Shown: positions 52,134-60,733 of the stretch, piece after piece
Layout of the letters: every line of letters starts with the position of its first letter
How positions within the stretch are numbered: the first letter of the stretch is position 1
Assembly: GCF_004834005.1 (NCBI RefSeq)
Contig: NZ_STFF01000002.1
Location: 62,001 to 126,000 of the forward strand
Source of the DNA: Niastella caeni
GTDB taxonomy: Bacteria; Bacteroidota; Bacteroidia; Chitinophagales; Chitinophagaceae
Reading direction: 5' to 3'
DNA: 64,000 bases
Notes under the pieces: generated by a model
The model's database searches: none
What the model was told of the DNA's origin: nothing
What the model saw: the letters and a program-made list of their open reading frames with translations, nothing else
Program-made: the position numbers and the translations under genes

Positions 52134-52140
52134 TATCTTG
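52134..52140 (+). promoter_or_regulatory. -7-like element TATCTTG before pepT
   Basis: TATCTTG lies 17 bp before the pepT ATG (52158), similar to the elements before thyA and pntAA. The predicted leader is about 13 nt. Confidence 0.35.
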
Positions 52141-52157
52141 CCAAAAATACAGCTTAC

Positions 52158-53405
52158 ATGTTTACTAACTATAGTTTTACGGTAAAGGAAAGGTTTTTGC
52201 GATATGTGCAAATAGATACGCAAAGCGATCCGCAGTCAACTACCTGCCCGTCTACAGAGAAACAAAAAGACCTGAGTCGGTTACTTGTGCAGGAGCTAAA
52301 GGACATGGGCATTGCAGATGCGCACCTCGATGATAATGGTTATGTATATGCTACCATTCCTGCCACCACTACGAAACAGGTACCTGTTATTTGTTATTGC
52401 TCGCATGTTGATACTGCACCTGATTGTACCGGCCAGGGCGTAAAGCCGTTGGTGCATCATAACTACGATGGCGGCAATATTGTATTGCCCGATGATCCTA
52501 CCCAGATAATTACGCCAGCCGACCATCCGTATTTGAAGAAAAAGAAAGGCGAGGATATTATCACTGCATCCGGCACCACGTTGCTGGGCGCTGATGATAA
52601 AGCCGGGGTAGCGGTGATCATGGATATGGCCCATTATTTTATGACAAATGCCGCCATACCGCATGGCACCATAAAGATCCTGTTCACGCCCGATGAAGAA
52701 ATAGGTCGTGGTGTAGATAAGGCCGACCTCAAAAAACTGGGCGCTCAATTTGCCTATACGTTAGATGCCGGCGAGCGCGGCGCTTATGAAGATGAGACCT
52801 TTTCGGCCGACGGCGTTACCATTACCTTTCATGGAGTAAGCGCTCACCCGGGTTATGCAAAAGATAAACTGGTAAACGCCATGAAAGTGGCCGCCGCTTT
52901 TTTGGAAGCGTTACCAAAAGATACCTTGTCGCCTGAAACAACATATAAACGCAATGGTTTTGTGCATCCCGTTCGTATCAATGGCATTGCAGAAAAGGTA
53001 ACGCTTGAATTTATTATTCGCGATTTTATTACGGCGAAGCTGTTGGAGTATGAAAACTTATTACGCGAACAACTGGCGCAAACACTGCAACGTTTTCCCG
53101 GCGCCAAAGCTGATTTTGAGGTGCGCGAACAATACCGCAATATGAAGGAGGTGCTGGACAAACACCCGCAGGTATCGGCGTATGCCAAAGAAGCAATAGC
53201 GCGGGCTGGCGTACCTTTGATTGAAATGAGCGCCCGTGGTGGGACTGATGGGTCGCGTTTGTCGTTTATGGGATTGCCTTGCCCCAACCTGTTTACCGGC
53301 GAAATGGCTTTTCATGGCAAGCATGAATACGTGAGCGTGCAGGATATGCAAAAGAGCGTGGAAACGATTGTTCACCTGGCGTGTATTTGGGAAGAGAAAA
53401 GTTGA
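52158..53405 (+). CDS. pepT: Peptidase T (tripeptide aminopeptidase)
   Basis: About 415 residues, starting at ATG 52158 (MFTNYSFTVKERFLRYVQIDTQSDPQS). A zinc aminopeptidase of the M20B family that removes N-terminal residues of tripeptides. Zinc-site motifs: CYCSHVDTAPDCTGQGV (His), LLGADDKAGVAVIMDM (Asp), LFTPDEEIGRGVDKADL (catalytic Glu), FAYTLDAGERGAYEDE, and FHGKHEYVSVQDMQKSV (C-terminal His). The dimerisation-domain HPGYAKDKLVNAM is also present. The stop codon is followed directly by heptamer-phased sequence. Confidence 0.95.
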   Translation: MFTNYSFTVKERFLRYVQIDTQSDPQSTTCPSTEKQKDLSRLLVQELKDMGIADAHLDDNGYVYATIPATTTKQVPVICYCSHVDTAPDCTGQGVKPLVHHNYDGGNIVLPDDPTQIITPADHPYLKKKKGEDIITASGTTLLGADDKAGVAVIMDMAHYFMTNAAIPHGTIKILFTPDEEIGRGVDKADLKKLGAQFAYTLDAGERGAYEDETFSADGVTITFHGVSAHPGYAKDKLVNAMKVAAAFLEALPKDTLSPETTYKRNGFVHPVRINGIAEKVTLEFIIRDFITAKLLEYENLLREQLAQTLQRFPGAKADFEVREQYRNMKEVLDKHPQVSAYAKEAIARAGVPLIEMSARGGTDGSRLSFMGLPCPNLFTGEMAFHGKHEYVSVQDMQKSVETIVHLACIWEEKS

Positions 53406-53487
53406 AAATGAGAAATGAAGAATGAAAAATGAGGAATGAAGAAGTAAAGAATATCGAATATTGAATGCCCAATGTAGAAGTGGAAGA
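53403..53487. repeat. Heptamer array between pepT and the first OmpA-family gene
   Basis: AAATGAG AAATGAA GAATGAA AAATGAG GAATGAA (53406-53440), then GAATATT GAATGCC CAATGTA GAAGTGG. The 17-mer AATGTAGAAGTGGAAGA at 53471-53487 is repeated exactly at 54771-54787, on the other side of the OmpA-family gene. Confidence 0.88.
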
Positions 53488-53566
53488 CAAGAGTCGGGTC
53501 AACTTATTAATTACAGGCTCATTGACGGCTTTCCTCGTTATCTTTATGCCTTGTTGCCTTTGTCAT

Positions 53567-54706
53567 ATGAAACCTTTCCTGCTATACTGCCTGTTATCCT
53601 TTGGGTACAAAACCCATGCTCAAAACCTGCTGGTGAATGGCGGTTTTGAAGAGGAGAATATTTGTACGGAATATTTTAAGAATTGTGCACCCGAAGCGTG
53701 GATCGCTACCTCGTTATTCGCCAATTATTATTTTGATGCTACCCAAAAAGGCGCTGCCAAAGCCCATACGGGAACCCATTTCGTTGGATTGACTGCCGGC
53801 AGCTTGTCTATGCAAGGCATCCGGAATTTTATTCGTGCCCGGCTGTTATGCGGTTTGCGAAAAGGACATCAGTATAAATTCGAAATGTATATCCGCTCTC
53901 CGCATCGCGTTCTGGATAGTATCGGTATTTACTTCTCGCCGCAGGATTATTTATACGAAAAGAGATATTTCAAAATGATTACCCCGCAATTATGGACGGT
54001 GAACGGACTGGATAAAACAGTTCAGGACCCGACCGTTTGGCAAAAAGTAGCATTGCTGTATACGGCAGATGGTACAGAAGGGTATATCACCATCGGTAAT
54101 TACAAACGGGTTGATTATACTGGTATTCACCAGGCAGAATACCGACATGATTATTATTTTTTCCTCGACGATGTATCACTGGTGCCGGTCAACCCCAATG
54201 AAAAGTTATGTGCGCAGGCCGATAGTGTGCGAAACGCCATTTACAGTGAAAATGAAAGGCATTCTTATTTAGAACGCAAGGTGTATGCGTATCGGCGCAA
54301 CCCACCACCTGTTCAACCTTTGCCCTCCACCTCGCAGCCTAAGGTGCAACATATTGACACACTTGTTATACCCGATATCTTTTTCGCTACCGCCAGTTAT
54401 GAATTAACACCAACCAGCTTTTATTTGCTCGACAGTTTTGCCAATAAATTATCGCAGGCAAATATCGATTCTATGATCATTGAAGGGCATACCGATAGCA
54501 TTGGCAAGCTGGCTTATAATGAAGCTTTATCAAAGAACCGCGCGGTGTCGGTCGGGAATTATTTATCAGGTAAAGTAGCGGGGCTGGAAGATAAGGTCAC
54601 TACCCGCGGTTATGCTTACCTGCAACCCATTGCCAGTAATAAAACGCCAAAGGGAAGGCAGATGAACAGGAGAGTAGAGATCCTTTTATATAGAAATGAG
54701 GAATAA
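53567..54706 (+). CDS. OmpA-family protein with N-terminal beta-sandwich domain (copy 1)
   Basis: ATG 53567 (MKPFLLYCLLSFGYKTHAQNLL) gives a signal peptide; an upstream open frame (to 53465) runs through the repeat and is not used. The mature protein of about 360 residues has an N-terminal beta-sandwich (about 20-215: NLLVNGGFEEENICTEYFKNCAPEAWIATS ... DYYFFLDDVSLVPV), a helical hinge, and a C-terminal OmpA domain (about 270-379) with IIEGHTDSIGKLAYNEALSKNRAVSVGNYL, the meso-DAP-binding Asp/Arg motif. It lacks a barrel, so it is periplasmic and bound to peptidoglycan. A paralogue is at 57089. Confidence 0.9.
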   Translation: MKPFLLYCLLSFGYKTHAQNLLVNGGFEEENICTEYFKNCAPEAWIATSLFANYYFDATQKGAAKAHTGTHFVGLTAGSLSMQGIRNFIRARLLCGLRKGHQYKFEMYIRSPHRVLDSIGIYFSPQDYLYEKRYFKMITPQLWTVNGLDKTVQDPTVWQKVALLYTADGTEGYITIGNYKRVDYTGIHQAEYRHDYYFFLDDVSLVPVNPNEKLCAQADSVRNAIYSENERHSYLERKVYAYRRNPPPVQPLPSTSQPKVQHIDTLVIPDIFFATASYELTPTSFYLLDSFANKLSQANIDSMIIEGHTDSIGKLAYNEALSKNRAVSVGNYLSGKVAGLEDKVTTRGYAYLQPIASNKTPKGRQMNRRVEILLYRNEE

Positions 54707-54787
54707 AGAATCAGGAATGAGAAATGAAAAAGGAATAATACGAATATTGAATGTTGAATATCGAATGTTGAATGTAGAAGTGGAAGA
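54694..54787. repeat. Heptamer array starting in the stop codon region of the first OmpA-family gene
   Basis: GAGGAAT AAAGAAT CAGGAAT GAGAAAT GAAAAAG (from 54698), the TAA lying in the second unit; then GAATATT GAATGTT GAATATC GAATGTT GAATGTA GAAGTGG in perfect phase (54742-54783). Confidence 0.9.
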
Positions 54788-54825
54788 ATAAGGTCGGAAG
54801 GAACTTTCACCATTGACCATTCACG

Positions 54826-55130
54826 AGTTGCAGGATCTGTAAGTTGAAATACAATGGCTGTAAGTTGAGTTGCAGGGCTGTAAGGTTCAATTGCGATAGC
54901 TATTGTTTGATTACAATGGAGATATTTTTCATTACAAGGCCTGTAGTTTTGAAAACCAGGCAGTTTACTTCAATAACAAGAAAGATCATTCGAAATACAA
55001 GATGCCTTTCATCAAATGCAAACGCTATTTTGTAAGTGGCAAAACATAATTGCATCCGAACAAGCCTCATTGCATTTCAAACAAGCCTTATCGTAATTCA
55101 AACTATAAGCCTCGTAATTCAACATACTAG
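54826..55130. repeat. Paired repeats with 21-22-bp units
   Basis: Units GATCTGTAAGTTGAAATAC, GGCTGTAAGTTGAGTTGCA, GGCTGTAAGGTTCAATTGC (54836-54900), facing TTGCATTTCAAACAAGCCT and related words (55070-55125). The unit length fits three heptamers. Confidence 0.65.
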
Positions 55131-55233
55131 TTTCGGTAATTAACTTTCTTCTAATGTCACTTGACTTAAAGGCATTGGTATTGATTTATGATTTAGGTAA
55201 TGAAACGTCAAGGTTGTCAGACGATATAAAATT

Positions 55234-55270
55234 AAAAAAGCCATCCCCGTTCAGCGGGGATGGCTTTTTT
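55234..55270. terminator. Strong bidirectional terminator
   Basis: A 16-bp perfect stem AAAAAAGCCATCCCCG (55234-55249) / CGGGGATGGCTTTTTT (55255-55270) with a 5-nt loop. It ends the minus-strand T9SS gene. Confidence 0.93.
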
Positions 55271-55293
55271 AATATCCAAATAGTGGAACGGCC

Positions 55294-56619
55294 CTATTGT
55301 TTTAAAACCGTTTTGCTAAACACCTCAGCACCATTTTTGAAAACAATATGGTAAAGGCCACTTGTAAAGCCACTCATGTCAATATTAGAAATTACCGCAT
55401 TGGCCGACAACCGGATATCTTTTAAGGTTTGTCCGTTTGCGCCAATGATTTGAATATGCCCTGCTACGCCGGCTTTCGGGTGCTGAACCATCAGTATATT
55501 TTTAACCGGGTTGGGCGACAGGCTAATATTCATGCTCAATTTGCTCTTTACACTTATGATATAGCTGTATTTATAAGTTCCATCCATTTCAACCATTTTC
55601 AATCTGTAGTAGCTAAACTCTGAAGCAGGTTGCATATCGGTAAAGCTGTAAGTTTTTGAATTGGCAGCTTTTACAGAACCGATAGCGGTAAAGGTTCTGC
55701 CATCAGCACTTTTTTCAACTACATAGCTGGTGATGCCGCTTTCTTCTGCTGTGTTCCAAACCAGTTTGGTGTTCAGTCCTTCTTCAGCAGCATTAAAGCT
55801 GGTCAGACGAACGGGCAATGGAGCGCCGGCGGGTGCCAGGTTGGTCCAGGCGGCAGCAGAAGTAGCGCCATAAGCTACTCTAAATCCATCATACTCAGCA
55901 TCAGGAGAATCATCACTGTGGCTTTGTGATATTTCCATTGCGTTGATGGTAGAACCAAAACCTGTTTCATCACCATTTAACATAGTAGCTCCGGTAGTGC
56001 CGGTAGCTGTAGTTGTTGAAGGTTCTGAGGCCAGGCTGGGGTTTACCCATAAGTAAGCATCATCATTGTCCCCAGCGCTTGAAAAAATGCTGTATCTTAT
56101 TACTATCAGGTAAGTTGTGTTAAGTTCAAAGTTAGCGTCTGTTGAAGTATAGCTGGGAGTGCTTTCATCACCTGTAGCAATACCAAATCGTATCTGTCCG
56201 TTGTCGCTTGCTTCTTCTGCTATAAAAAAGCGTAATGGCCTGTCGGCGTCACCTGTATTAAATAAGGCAATGCTATGGTTGGGGCCTTCGTTCGATAATT
56301 CAGCATATGTTACCCGCACTACAAAGCTTATATAAAAATGTTGGCCGCTGCTTGTGCTAACTCCGGTAAAAGTTCTTCTGGGATCCTTGCCATTTTCGGA
56401 GCTTACGGTTATATATTGGGTGCCGCTGGTGTACCCGGGGTAAATGAGAGGCGATGAGTTGGCAACCTGCACATCAGGAGAGCCTGTAGTTGTTGTCCAG
56501 CCGCCCTGAGTTCCCAGGTCGCCGTTTGTATAACCGGAAAAATTTTCGAAGAATGCGATTTGCGCATTTGCGGTCAGGGCAATAGCAGACACCATGATAA
56601 AAGAGTAGATCTTTTTCAT
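55294..56619 (-). CDS. T9SS type A sorting domain protein with LamG-like domain
   Basis: A 441-residue secreted protein. Signal peptide 1-19 (LTANAQ). The first half (about 22-265) is a concanavalin-like beta-sandwich with a low-complexity Thr/Ser surface (FFENFSGYTNGDLGTQGGW at its start, then EYDGFRVAYGAT at its end). A fibronectin-like part (about 270-350: LTSFNAAEEGLNTKLVWNTAEE) precedes the C-terminal T9SS type A domain (about 365-441: LSPNPVKNILMVQHPKAG ... KTVLKQ). No catalytic site. It is exported and anchored by type IX secretion and lies between the two OmpA-family paralogues, on the opposite strand. Confidence 0.88.
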   Translation of the reverse strand: MKKIYSFIMVSAIALTANAQIAFFENFSGYTNGDLGTQGGWTTTTGSPDVQVANSSPLIYPGYTSGTQYITVSSENGKDPRRTFTGVSTSSGQHFYISFVVRVTYAELSNEGPNHSIALFNTGDADRPLRFFIAEEASDNGQIRFGIATGDESTPSYTSTDANFELNTTYLIVIRYSIFSSAGDNDDAYLWVNPSLASEPSTTTATGTTGATMLNGDETGFGSTINAMEISQSHSDDSPDAEYDGFRVAYGATSAAAWTNLAPAGAPLPVRLTSFNAAEEGLNTKLVWNTAEESGITSYVVEKSADGRTFTAIGSVKAANSKTYSFTDMQPASEFSYYRLKMVEMDGTYKYSYIISVKSKLSMNISLSPNPVKNILMVQHPKAGVAGHIQIIGANGQTLKDIRLSANAVISNIDMSGFTSGLYHIVFKNGAEVFSKTVLKQ

Positions 56620-57088
56620 TCTTTTTGTTTTTGGATGAAGAAAAATTAGGGGTGGCCCCAGAGGTATTGGAGGAGATCTGCTTTTCTGCTACATGTTTGT
56701 AGAAAAGATTAATCAGAGTTCTTCAAAAGGATGAATAAAAATCTTAAGGAGGCGGTGTGTTTGTTGTAGTTTTCGAAGGATGGGACTTGAGCGCTAAAGT
56801 AAAAGTATATACAGTTTTTTTTAAATGCAAGTTGTATTAAACTTTCTTGATATGGGTCAAATGTGGCCTACATGGGGGACTGTTTTGACTGACGGAAATC
56901 ATGGTGTTCAGGATGGCCAGGATTTTTTTTGAGTATTTTGGGTATAAGGGTTGTTGCCGGCGCCCATGATCAAACCAGAAATGATTGTAATATGTTAGCT
57001 TGTAAATGGTTGATAATCATTGTAAAAGAAAACCCTTACGGAATAGCTTTTTTGAGTAATTTAGAACCATCCCATTGTTTACCTGTCT
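56620..57088. other. Divergent intergenic region
   Basis: A 469-bp spacer, divergent between the T9SS gene and the second OmpA-family gene. AT-rich, with no heptamer array, hairpin or gene recognised. It should hold both promoters. Confidence 0.4.
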
Positions 57089-58228
57089 ATGAAACTAATA
57101 AAGCAATTCGTTCCCACCTTAACCCTGGCGCTTTTGGGCTGTATTACCGGGTATTCCCAAAACCTGATAGCCAATGGCAGTTTTGAAGATGCTAATCTTT
57201 GTACCGAATTTCAAAAATATTGTGCGCCCGAAGCCTGGGTGGCTACTTCCGGACAGGCCAATTATTATTTTGGCGACATGGCCATTGCTTACGATGGGTA
57301 TCATTATGTTGGCTTAACCGCCGGCAATGTGAATAAACGCGGCGTTCGCAATTTTATCAGAACCCAGTTATTATGTGGTTTACGAAAAGGGGGTCAATAT
57401 TCGGTAGAATTCTATGTAAGCGCTACCAATAAAGTACTCGACAGTATCGGGGTATATATATCCCCAAACGATTTTTTGTACGAGCAAAGGAATTTCAAAG
57501 ACATTCGACCCGATTATTGGTATGTGCGCAGCGGCGCGGCGGCCTCGCAGCCTTCGAAAAAATGGCAAAAGGTGCATTTTATATATACGGCCACCGGCAA
57601 CGAAGCATTTGTTACCATCGGGTTATTTAAGCGAACCGATTATACCGGTTCTATAAAACCCGATTTCAAGGATGATTATTTCTTCTTTCTCGATAAAGTT
57701 TCCCTGACACCGGTAGATAGCCGGGAAAGACTGTGTGCAGAAGCTGATCGGGAAAAGGTTCATATCTATAACGCTAATGACCGGCATAACCGGCTGGAGG
57801 AAAAGATCAGCTACTATCAAAAGAACCCGCCGGCGCCACGACCGAAATTATACACCACCCGTATTCCTTCTGTTCAACATGTAGACACGTTGATAATACC
57901 CGATATTTATTTTGTTACCGCCAGCTTTGAGCTCTCGAAAAAAAGTTATGAATTGCTCGACAGTTTTGCCCGCAAGTTAACAGGGCCTATGGATTCGGTA
58001 GTGGTAAAGGGGCATACCGACAGCATCGGCAATTTTGATTATAATAAAGAGTTGTCACAGAACCGGGCCGTATCGGTAAAGCAATACCTGATGACAAAGA
58101 TGGCATCGCTGGGGGTGAATTTTATTGCGCGTGGCTATGGTTATCAACAACCCATTGCCAGTAATAGAACCTCATCGGGTCGCAAAAAGAACAGGAGGGT
58201 GGAGATCTTTGTATATAGGAGGGAATGA
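57089..58228 (+). CDS. OmpA-family protein with N-terminal beta-sandwich domain (copy 2)
   Basis: A 379-residue paralogue of the protein at 53567, aligning over its whole length: signal peptide (MKLIKQFVPTLTLALLGCITGYSQ), N-terminal sandwich (NLIANGSFEDANLCTEFQKYCAPEAWVATS), and C-terminal OmpA domain (VVVKGHTDSIGNFDYNKELSQNRAVSVKQYL; peptidoglycan-binding Asp and Arg kept). The two copies share HNRLEEK/HSYLERK hinges and the PDI(Y/F)F(V/A)TASFELS region. Recent duplication with divergence is inferred. A heptamer array abuts its stop. Confidence 0.9.
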   Translation: MKLIKQFVPTLTLALLGCITGYSQNLIANGSFEDANLCTEFQKYCAPEAWVATSGQANYYFGDMAIAYDGYHYVGLTAGNVNKRGVRNFIRTQLLCGLRKGGQYSVEFYVSATNKVLDSIGVYISPNDFLYEQRNFKDIRPDYWYVRSGAAASQPSKKWQKVHFIYTATGNEAFVTIGLFKRTDYTGSIKPDFKDDYFFFLDKVSLTPVDSRERLCAEADREKVHIYNANDRHNRLEEKISYYQKNPPAPRPKLYTTRIPSVQHVDTLIIPDIYFVTASFELSKKSYELLDSFARKLTGPMDSVVVKGHTDSIGNFDYNKELSQNRAVSVKQYLMTKMASLGVNFIARGYGYQQPIASNRTSSGRKKNRRVEIFVYRRE

Positions 58229-58325
58229 GAAAGAGCTGCAAGCTTTAAGCTGTAAGCTTCAAGCAAATGCAGCGTTAAAATTGTATTGACTTACAGCTTA
58301 TAGCTAACAGCTTACAGTTGTATTC
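58224..58325. repeat. Paired heptamer arrays between convergent genes
   Basis: AGCTGCA AGCTTTA AGCTGTA AGCTTCA AGCAAAT (58234-58268) faces CTTACAGCTTATAGC / TAACAGCTTACAG (58289-58318) in reverse orientation; together they form a hairpin that closes both the OmpA-family gene and the ypdA gene. Confidence 0.92.
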
Positions 58326-58329
58326 TGCA

Positions 58330-59313
58330 TTATTCATTAAGAAGTTTCTTCCGAATAGATTTAATTATCAACTCTGCATGTTCGCGGCTATTTTCTATGA
58401 ACCAAACATGCGTATTCATACCACCGCAAACCACACCTGCCAGATAAACGTTGGGTAAATTGGTTTCCATGGTTTCGGGGTTATAAGTAGGTTGCAACAC
58501 TTCATCTTCAGATAAATGAATGCCTGCCTTTTGTAAAAAATCACAGTTGGGTTGATAACCCGTCATCGCAATCACATAATCATTTTCAATAGTTACCAGT
58601 CCATCGGGTGTTTGAATATCTACTTCCTTTTCGCGAATAGCCATTAAGGTTGAATTGAACCAGGCTTTCACGCTTCCTTCTTTGATGCGGTTTTCCATGT
58701 CGGGTTTCACCCAGTATTTCACACGTTTTCCAATGCCATCATGACGTATAACCATACTTACGGTGGCACCTTTACGCCAGGTTTCCAGGGCTGCATCAAC
58801 GGCCGAATTATTGGCGCCTACCACAACCACTTTTTGCATGGCATAAAAATGCGGGTCTTTGTAATAATGGGTTACTTTGGGTAGGTCCTCCCCGGGAATG
58901 TTCATGTTGACGGGGATATCGTAAAAACCGGTAGCAATAATTACAAAGGTGGTGGTATAGGTTTGTTTGGTAGAGACCACCTCGTATTTGCTATTGAGGG
59001 GTGTTATGGCTTTCACTTCTTCCTGCAGGTGAATGTTGAGTTGATTGCTGGTTGCTACGCGCCGGTAATATTCAAGCGCTTCGGGCCGGGTGGGTTTAAT
59101 ATTGTTGCTTACAAAGGGAATATCGCCAATCTCCAGTTTTTCTGAAGTAGAAAAAAAGGTCATATTCACGGGATAGTTGTACAGGGAGTTAACCAGGCAG
59201 CCTTTTTCAAGTATGCAATAATGTAAACCTGCTTTTTTAGCTTCCAGGGCACAGGCCAAACCGATAGGGCCGCCTCCCACGATTATGATGTCGAATAGAT
59301 TGGTTGAGTTCAT
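58330..59313 (-). CDS. ypdA: YpdA-family putative bacillithiol disulfide reductase
   Basis: A 327-residue flavoprotein disulfide reductase. N-terminal FAD site DIIIVGGGPIGLACALEAKKAG (GxGxxG) and the YpdA signature around SLYNYPVNMTFFSTSEKLEIGDIPF. A second dinucleotide site VVVVGANNSAVDAALETWRKGA binds NADPH; the C-terminal FAD contact is NVYLAGVVCGGM. YpdA reduces bacillithiol disulfide in organisms that make bacillithiol; the active-site-type Cys (ILEKGCLVNS) is present. Whether this species makes bacillithiol cannot be told from the window. Confidence 0.93.
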   Translation of the reverse strand: MNSTNLFDIIIVGGGPIGLACALEAKKAGLHYCILEKGCLVNSLYNYPVNMTFFSTSEKLEIGDIPFVSNNIKPTRPEALEYYRRVATSNQLNIHLQEEVKAITPLNSKYEVVSTKQTYTTTFVIIATGFYDIPVNMNIPGEDLPKVTHYYKDPHFYAMQKVVVVGANNSAVDAALETWRKGATVSMVIRHDGIGKRVKYWVKPDMENRIKEGSVKAWFNSTLMAIREKEVDIQTPDGLVTIENDYVIAMTGYQPNCDFLQKAGIHLSEDEVLQPTYNPETMETNLPNVYLAGVVCGGMNTHVWFIENSREHAELIIKSIRKKLLNE

Positions 59314-59387
59314 TATTCCAAAGGTAGTTTTTTGTTTTTTAGTTCATTTGTTATTAGTTCTAACATATGGGATATTATAGTTCAAGG

Positions 59388-59535
59388 TACCAGTTACCGG
59401 TTTCCTGTTGCCAGGCCCTGAATATCGATCACTCTATAAGTAGTCGGGAACTCCAAATTTTTTGTCCCGGTTACCGGAAACTGGTAACCGGTAACCTGCC
59501 ATTAACACATTAGCTAATTATCAAATTATCACATT
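59388..59535. repeat. Paired heptamer arrays (GGTTACC type) before the SPFH gene
   Basis: Left: GGTACCA GTTACCG GTTTCCT GTTGCCA (59388-59415). Right: GGTTACC GGAAACT GGTAACC GGTAACC (about 59467-59495), pairing with the left. Then ATTAACACATTAGCTAATTA and related words up to 59535, like those before thyA (37750-37770). The unit matches the array at 37519. Confidence 0.88.
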
Positions 59536-59567
59536 AACTTTCCGTACTTTCATTAAAATTTAATCTT

Positions 59568-60509
59568 ATGGATTTGTTAGCGTCTTATTGGTGGATCATT
59601 GTTGTCATACTCTTTTTATTTGCCGGTTTAAAAACCATTAACCAGGGATTCGTTGGAGTAGTTACCATGTTTGGTAAATACCGGCGGGTACTGAACCCTG
59701 GTCTGAATTTTTTAGTACCCTTTCTGGAACAGATCAGCCGTAAGGTAAGTATTCAAAATCGCTCGGTTGAAATGGAGTTCCAGGCGGTAACCGCAGACCA
59801 GGCCAATGTGTATTTTAAAAGCATGTTGTTGTACGCGGTGCAAAATGCCGATGAAGAGACCATTAAAAAAGTAGCGTTTAAATTCCTGAGCGAGCGCGAC
59901 CTCATGCAAGCGCTCACCCGTACTATTGAGGGAACCATTCGCTCCTTTGTGGCCACCAAACGCCAGGCTGAGATATTGGCCTTACGTAAAGAAATTGTAG
60001 AATACGTAAAAGAGCAGATCGACGTTTTGTTGGAAACGTGGGGCTATCACCTTCTCGATCTGCAGATCAACGATATTACATTCGATAAAGCCATTATGGA
60101 TAGCATGAGCAAAGTAGTGGCCAGTAATAACCTGAAAGCAGCAGCCGAAAATGAAGGACAGGCATTGCTGATCACTAAAACAAAATCGGCCGAAGCAGAA
60201 GGAAATGCCATTAAAATTGCGGCTGAGGCTGAACGTACTGCTGCTCAGTTGCGCGGTCAGGGGGTAGCGTTGTTCAGGGAAGAAGTTGCCCGCGGTATGA
60301 GCCAGGCTGCTGAGCAAATGAAACAGGCCAACCTCGATACAAACGTGATCCTGTTCAGCATGTGGACGGAAGCCATTAAGAACTTTGCCGAAGTAGGAAA
60401 AGGCAATATCATTTTCCTGGATGGCAGCAGTGAAAGCATGCAGCGGAACATGCAACAGATCATGGCTATGATGCAGATGAAAGGGAATTCTGGGCAGAAC
60501 AAGAATTGA
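59568..60509 (+). CDS. SPFH-domain (stomatin/HflC-like) membrane protein
   Basis: A 313-residue protein with one N-terminal membrane helix (SYWWIIVVILFLFAGL, about 6-21) and an SPFH/Band 7 domain (about 28-200; VTMFGKYRRVLNPGLNFLVPFLEQ, then NRSVEMEFQAVTADQANVYF). The coiled-coil part (about 175-240, with AEAEGNAIKIAAEAERTAAQLRGQ) and a C-terminal Met/Gln-rich end follow. Such proteins form large rings in the membrane and organise membrane domains or proteases. A partner NfeD-type gene is not adjacent. Confidence 0.92.
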   Translation: MDLLASYWWIIVVILFLFAGLKTINQGFVGVVTMFGKYRRVLNPGLNFLVPFLEQISRKVSIQNRSVEMEFQAVTADQANVYFKSMLLYAVQNADEETIKKVAFKFLSERDLMQALTRTIEGTIRSFVATKRQAEILALRKEIVEYVKEQIDVLLETWGYHLLDLQINDITFDKAIMDSMSKVVASNNLKAAAENEGQALLITKTKSAEAEGNAIKIAAEAERTAAQLRGQGVALFREEVARGMSQAAEQMKQANLDTNVILFSMWTEAIKNFAEVGKGNIIFLDGSSESMQRNMQQIMAMMQMKGNSGQNKN

Positions 60510-60640
60510 TTGTTTGATTGCTGATGGCTTGATGGTTATTTTTAATTTGCGGGTACTTACGCGCATTATCGGGCATCGTGCAATGCAGAAAGGCAACCAT
60601 CATACAATTTTAACAATTCAACAATTCAATAATCAACAAT
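60506..60640. repeat. Paired repeats between the SPFH gene and exbB
   Basis: Left array, starting in the SPFH stop codon: TTGATTG TTTGATT GCTGATG GCTTGATGG (60507-60537). Right: ACAATTC AACAATTC AATAATC AACAATC (about 60609-60640), 7-8-bp spaced and reverse-complement-like. Confidence 0.75.
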
Positions 60641-60733
60641 CTAAATCTTACCAAACTTTTAAGAAATATTAAATCGTTCGATTCGTTTTAGGCACACATT
60701 TGCCTACATTTACACCATTAAAACAATACCTGG

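Larger units (their letters stand above)
54707..55293. other. 587-bp region of repeats without a gene
   Basis: Beyond the array above, 54826-54895 contains three units of about 21 bp (3 x 7) based on GGCTGTAAGTTGA. At 55060-55130 words such as CATTTCAAACAAGCCTTA and CGTAATTCAAACTATAAG are their reverse complement, so 54826-55130 is again a paired repeat. A terminator follows at 55234. No frame here looks like a gene. Confidence 0.6.

Noticed and set aside
59982..60596. A 204-codon antisense frame over the SPFH gene
   Set aside because: Long but opposite to a clear SPFH domain; Cys/Phe/His-rich composition typical of a reverse-strand shadow.
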